A stretch of 6,108 nt of DNA, taken from Lachnospiraceae bacterium. GTDB lineage: Bacteria; Bacillota; Clostridia; Lachnospirales; Lachnospiraceae. The translations under genes were made by a program, and so were the position numbers. The notes under the pieces were generated by a model. The model saw only the letters and a list, made by a program, of their open reading frames with translations, was not told the DNA's origin and did not search any database. Shown piece by piece: positions 5,111 through 6,108 of the stretch. How positions within the stretch are numbered: position 1 is the stretch's first letter; each line of letters starts with the position of its first letter. Location of the stretch: NCBI GenBank assembly GCA_024691065.1, contig JAILOA010000197.1:1-6108 (forward strand), given 5' to 3'.

Positions 5111-6108
5111 ATGAGCGTGGATTTAACTAAGATGCCGAAGTTGGGATTTGGACTTATGCGTCTTCCTGAGAAGGATGGCGAGATTGATATTGAGCATGTT
5201 TGCCGTATGGTAGATAAATATATGGAAATGGATTGCCGTTATTTTGATACCGCGTATGTTTATCATGGCGGCAAGTCAGAGGTGGCTGCGAGAGAGGCGG
5301 TTGTTAAGCGTTATCCGAGGGACAGCTTCATGATTGCTACGAAGCTTCCGGCGTGGGAGATTAAGAAGGAAGAGGACATTGAGCGTATCTTTAACGAGCA
5401 GTTAGAGAGAGCGGGTGTTGATTATTATGATTTTTATCTGCTCCACAGTATTGAAGAGGGCAATAACTATGATGTTTATGAAAAATATGACTGCTTCAGT
5501 TGGGGAATGAAAAAGAAGGAAGAAGGCAAGATAAAGCATTTTGGTTTCTCTTTCCATGGTAGTCCTGAGCTTCTTACCAAGATTCTTGATGAGCATCCTG
5601 AGGTTGAGTTTGTTCAGATTCAGTACAATTATTTGGACAGAACCAATCCGGTTGTAAGATCCGGCGAGCTCTATGATATTCTCAGTTCAAGAAATATTCC
5701 GATTATCGTTATGGAACCGGTTAGGGGTGGTATGCTTGCAAGTCTTGCACCTGAGCAGGAAGCTAAGTTCAAGGCAATTAGACCTGATAGTTCATCTGCG
5801 TCATGGGCACTTAGATTTGTTGGTTCACAGCCTGGCGTAATGACTATTCTTTCAGGTATGTCTGATGATTCACAGATGGAAGACAACATCAATACATTTA
5901 AAAATTTTGAGCCTATGACTGAGGAGGAATTCAAAGTTGTAGACGAGGTTACAAATGATATTTTGAGCATTCCACAGATTGGATGTACAGCCTGCAAGTA
6001 TTGCGTTGACGGATGTCCTATGCATATCAGCATTCCGGATGTATTTAGAACTATCAATACGCTTCGTCGTTATCCGGATGATTGGAGATCGAAGAATTTC
6101 TATGGTGG
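5111..6108 (+). CDS. Aldo/keto reductase with C-terminal 4Fe-4S motif (3' end missing)
   Basis: The first 332 residues are present; the frame is open at the right edge, and relatives are usually about 370-390 residues, so only a short tail is missing. It should be a cytoplasmic NAD(P)H-dependent oxidoreductase with a TIM-barrel. The start MSVDLTKMPKLGFGLMRLP carries the family LGFG.MRLP motif. The catalytic tetrad is visible as D46 and Y51 (FDTAYVYHGGKSE), K78 (ATKLP) and H112 (LLHS). FVQIQYNYLDR (167-177) and VMEPVRGGMLA (200-210) are typical barrel strands. After the barrel, C292-x2-C295-x2-C298-x3-C302-P is a ferredoxin-type motif expected to bind a 4Fe-4S cluster, as in many anaerobe reductases. 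Substrate is unknown. ATG 5111 follows AAGGAGGG (5097-5104) by 6 bases; an ATG at 5106 stops at once. Arg codons are often CGT, more than in the neighbouring genes, which may mean higher expression. Confidence 0.95.
   Translation, partial: MSVDLTKMPKLGFGLMRLPEKDGEIDIEHVCRMVDKYMEMDCRYFDTAYVYHGGKSEVAAREAVVKRYPRDSFMIATKLPAWEIKKEEDIERIFNEQLERAGVDYYDFYLLHSIEEGNNYDVYEKYDCFSWGMKKKEEGKIKHFGFSFHGSPELLTKILDEHPEVEFVQIQYNYLDRTNPVVRSGELYDILSSRNIPIIVMEPVRGGMLASLAPEQEAKFKAIRPDSSSASWALRFVGSQPGVMTILSGMSDDSQMEDNINTFKNFEPMTEEEFKVVDEVTNDILSIPQIGCTACKYCVDGCPMHISIPDVFRTINTLRRYPDDWRSKNFYG

Noticed and set aside
5671..6057. 128-codon minus-strand frame
   Set aside because: It is antisense to the well supported aldo/keto reductase gene, whose catalytic and cluster motifs are all on the + strand.

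Overview
The window looks like chromosomal DNA from a Clostridia-class Firmicute, most likely a Lachnospiraceae member (Butyrivibrio-like). That placement is inferred from protein types, not from a marker gene: a SIR2-like protein, a DUF1848 protein, a two-gene ABC exporter with a TetR-type regulator, and an aldo/keto reductase with a C-terminal ferredoxin-like cluster. Strong purine-rich Shine-Dalgarno sites and AT-rich gaps agree with it. All recognised genes are on the + strand. I see no tRNA, rRNA, CRISPR array or transposase gene.

Layout. 1-316: 3' end of a SIR2-like (sirtuin) gene whose start lies outside the window. 271-563: tandem repeat of about 69 bp made from the end of that gene and its downstream spacer. 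575-1510: complete DUF1848 gene with a radical-SAM-like cysteine cluster near its C-terminus. 1511-1735: gap with three GGTCAATG words, candidate promoters on both strands and a 68-base tract almost devoid of C. 1736-2719: ABC transporter ATPase. 2720-3016: gap with two copies of a 56-bp hairpin-bearing repeat and a candidate promoter. 3017-3805: six-helix ABC-2-type permease. 3822-3929: a second, diverged copy of the permease 3' end, a gene remnant. 3978-3998: AT-rich palindrome over a TATAAT box. 4058-4663: TetR/AcrR-type regulator. 4664-5096: 430-bp gap with a perfect palindrome and a pair of direct repeats. 5111-6108: aldo/keto reductase running off the right edge.

Function. The ATPase and permease very probably form one exporter of unknown substrate, and the TetR-type protein is the obvious candidate regulator. 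They are not tightly packed: each is preceded by 250-300 bp that could hold its own promoter. SIR2-like and DUF1848 genes are adjacent and co-directional, which may or may not be functional. The reductase appears independent.

The coding content is ordinary, and I do not see a convincing new multi-gene system. The unusual part is between the genes. Each of the five intergenic gaps carries its own direct repeat, all of different sequence. In two or perhaps three gaps the repeated piece is the 3' end of a gene, and no clear intrinsic terminator is visible anywhere.
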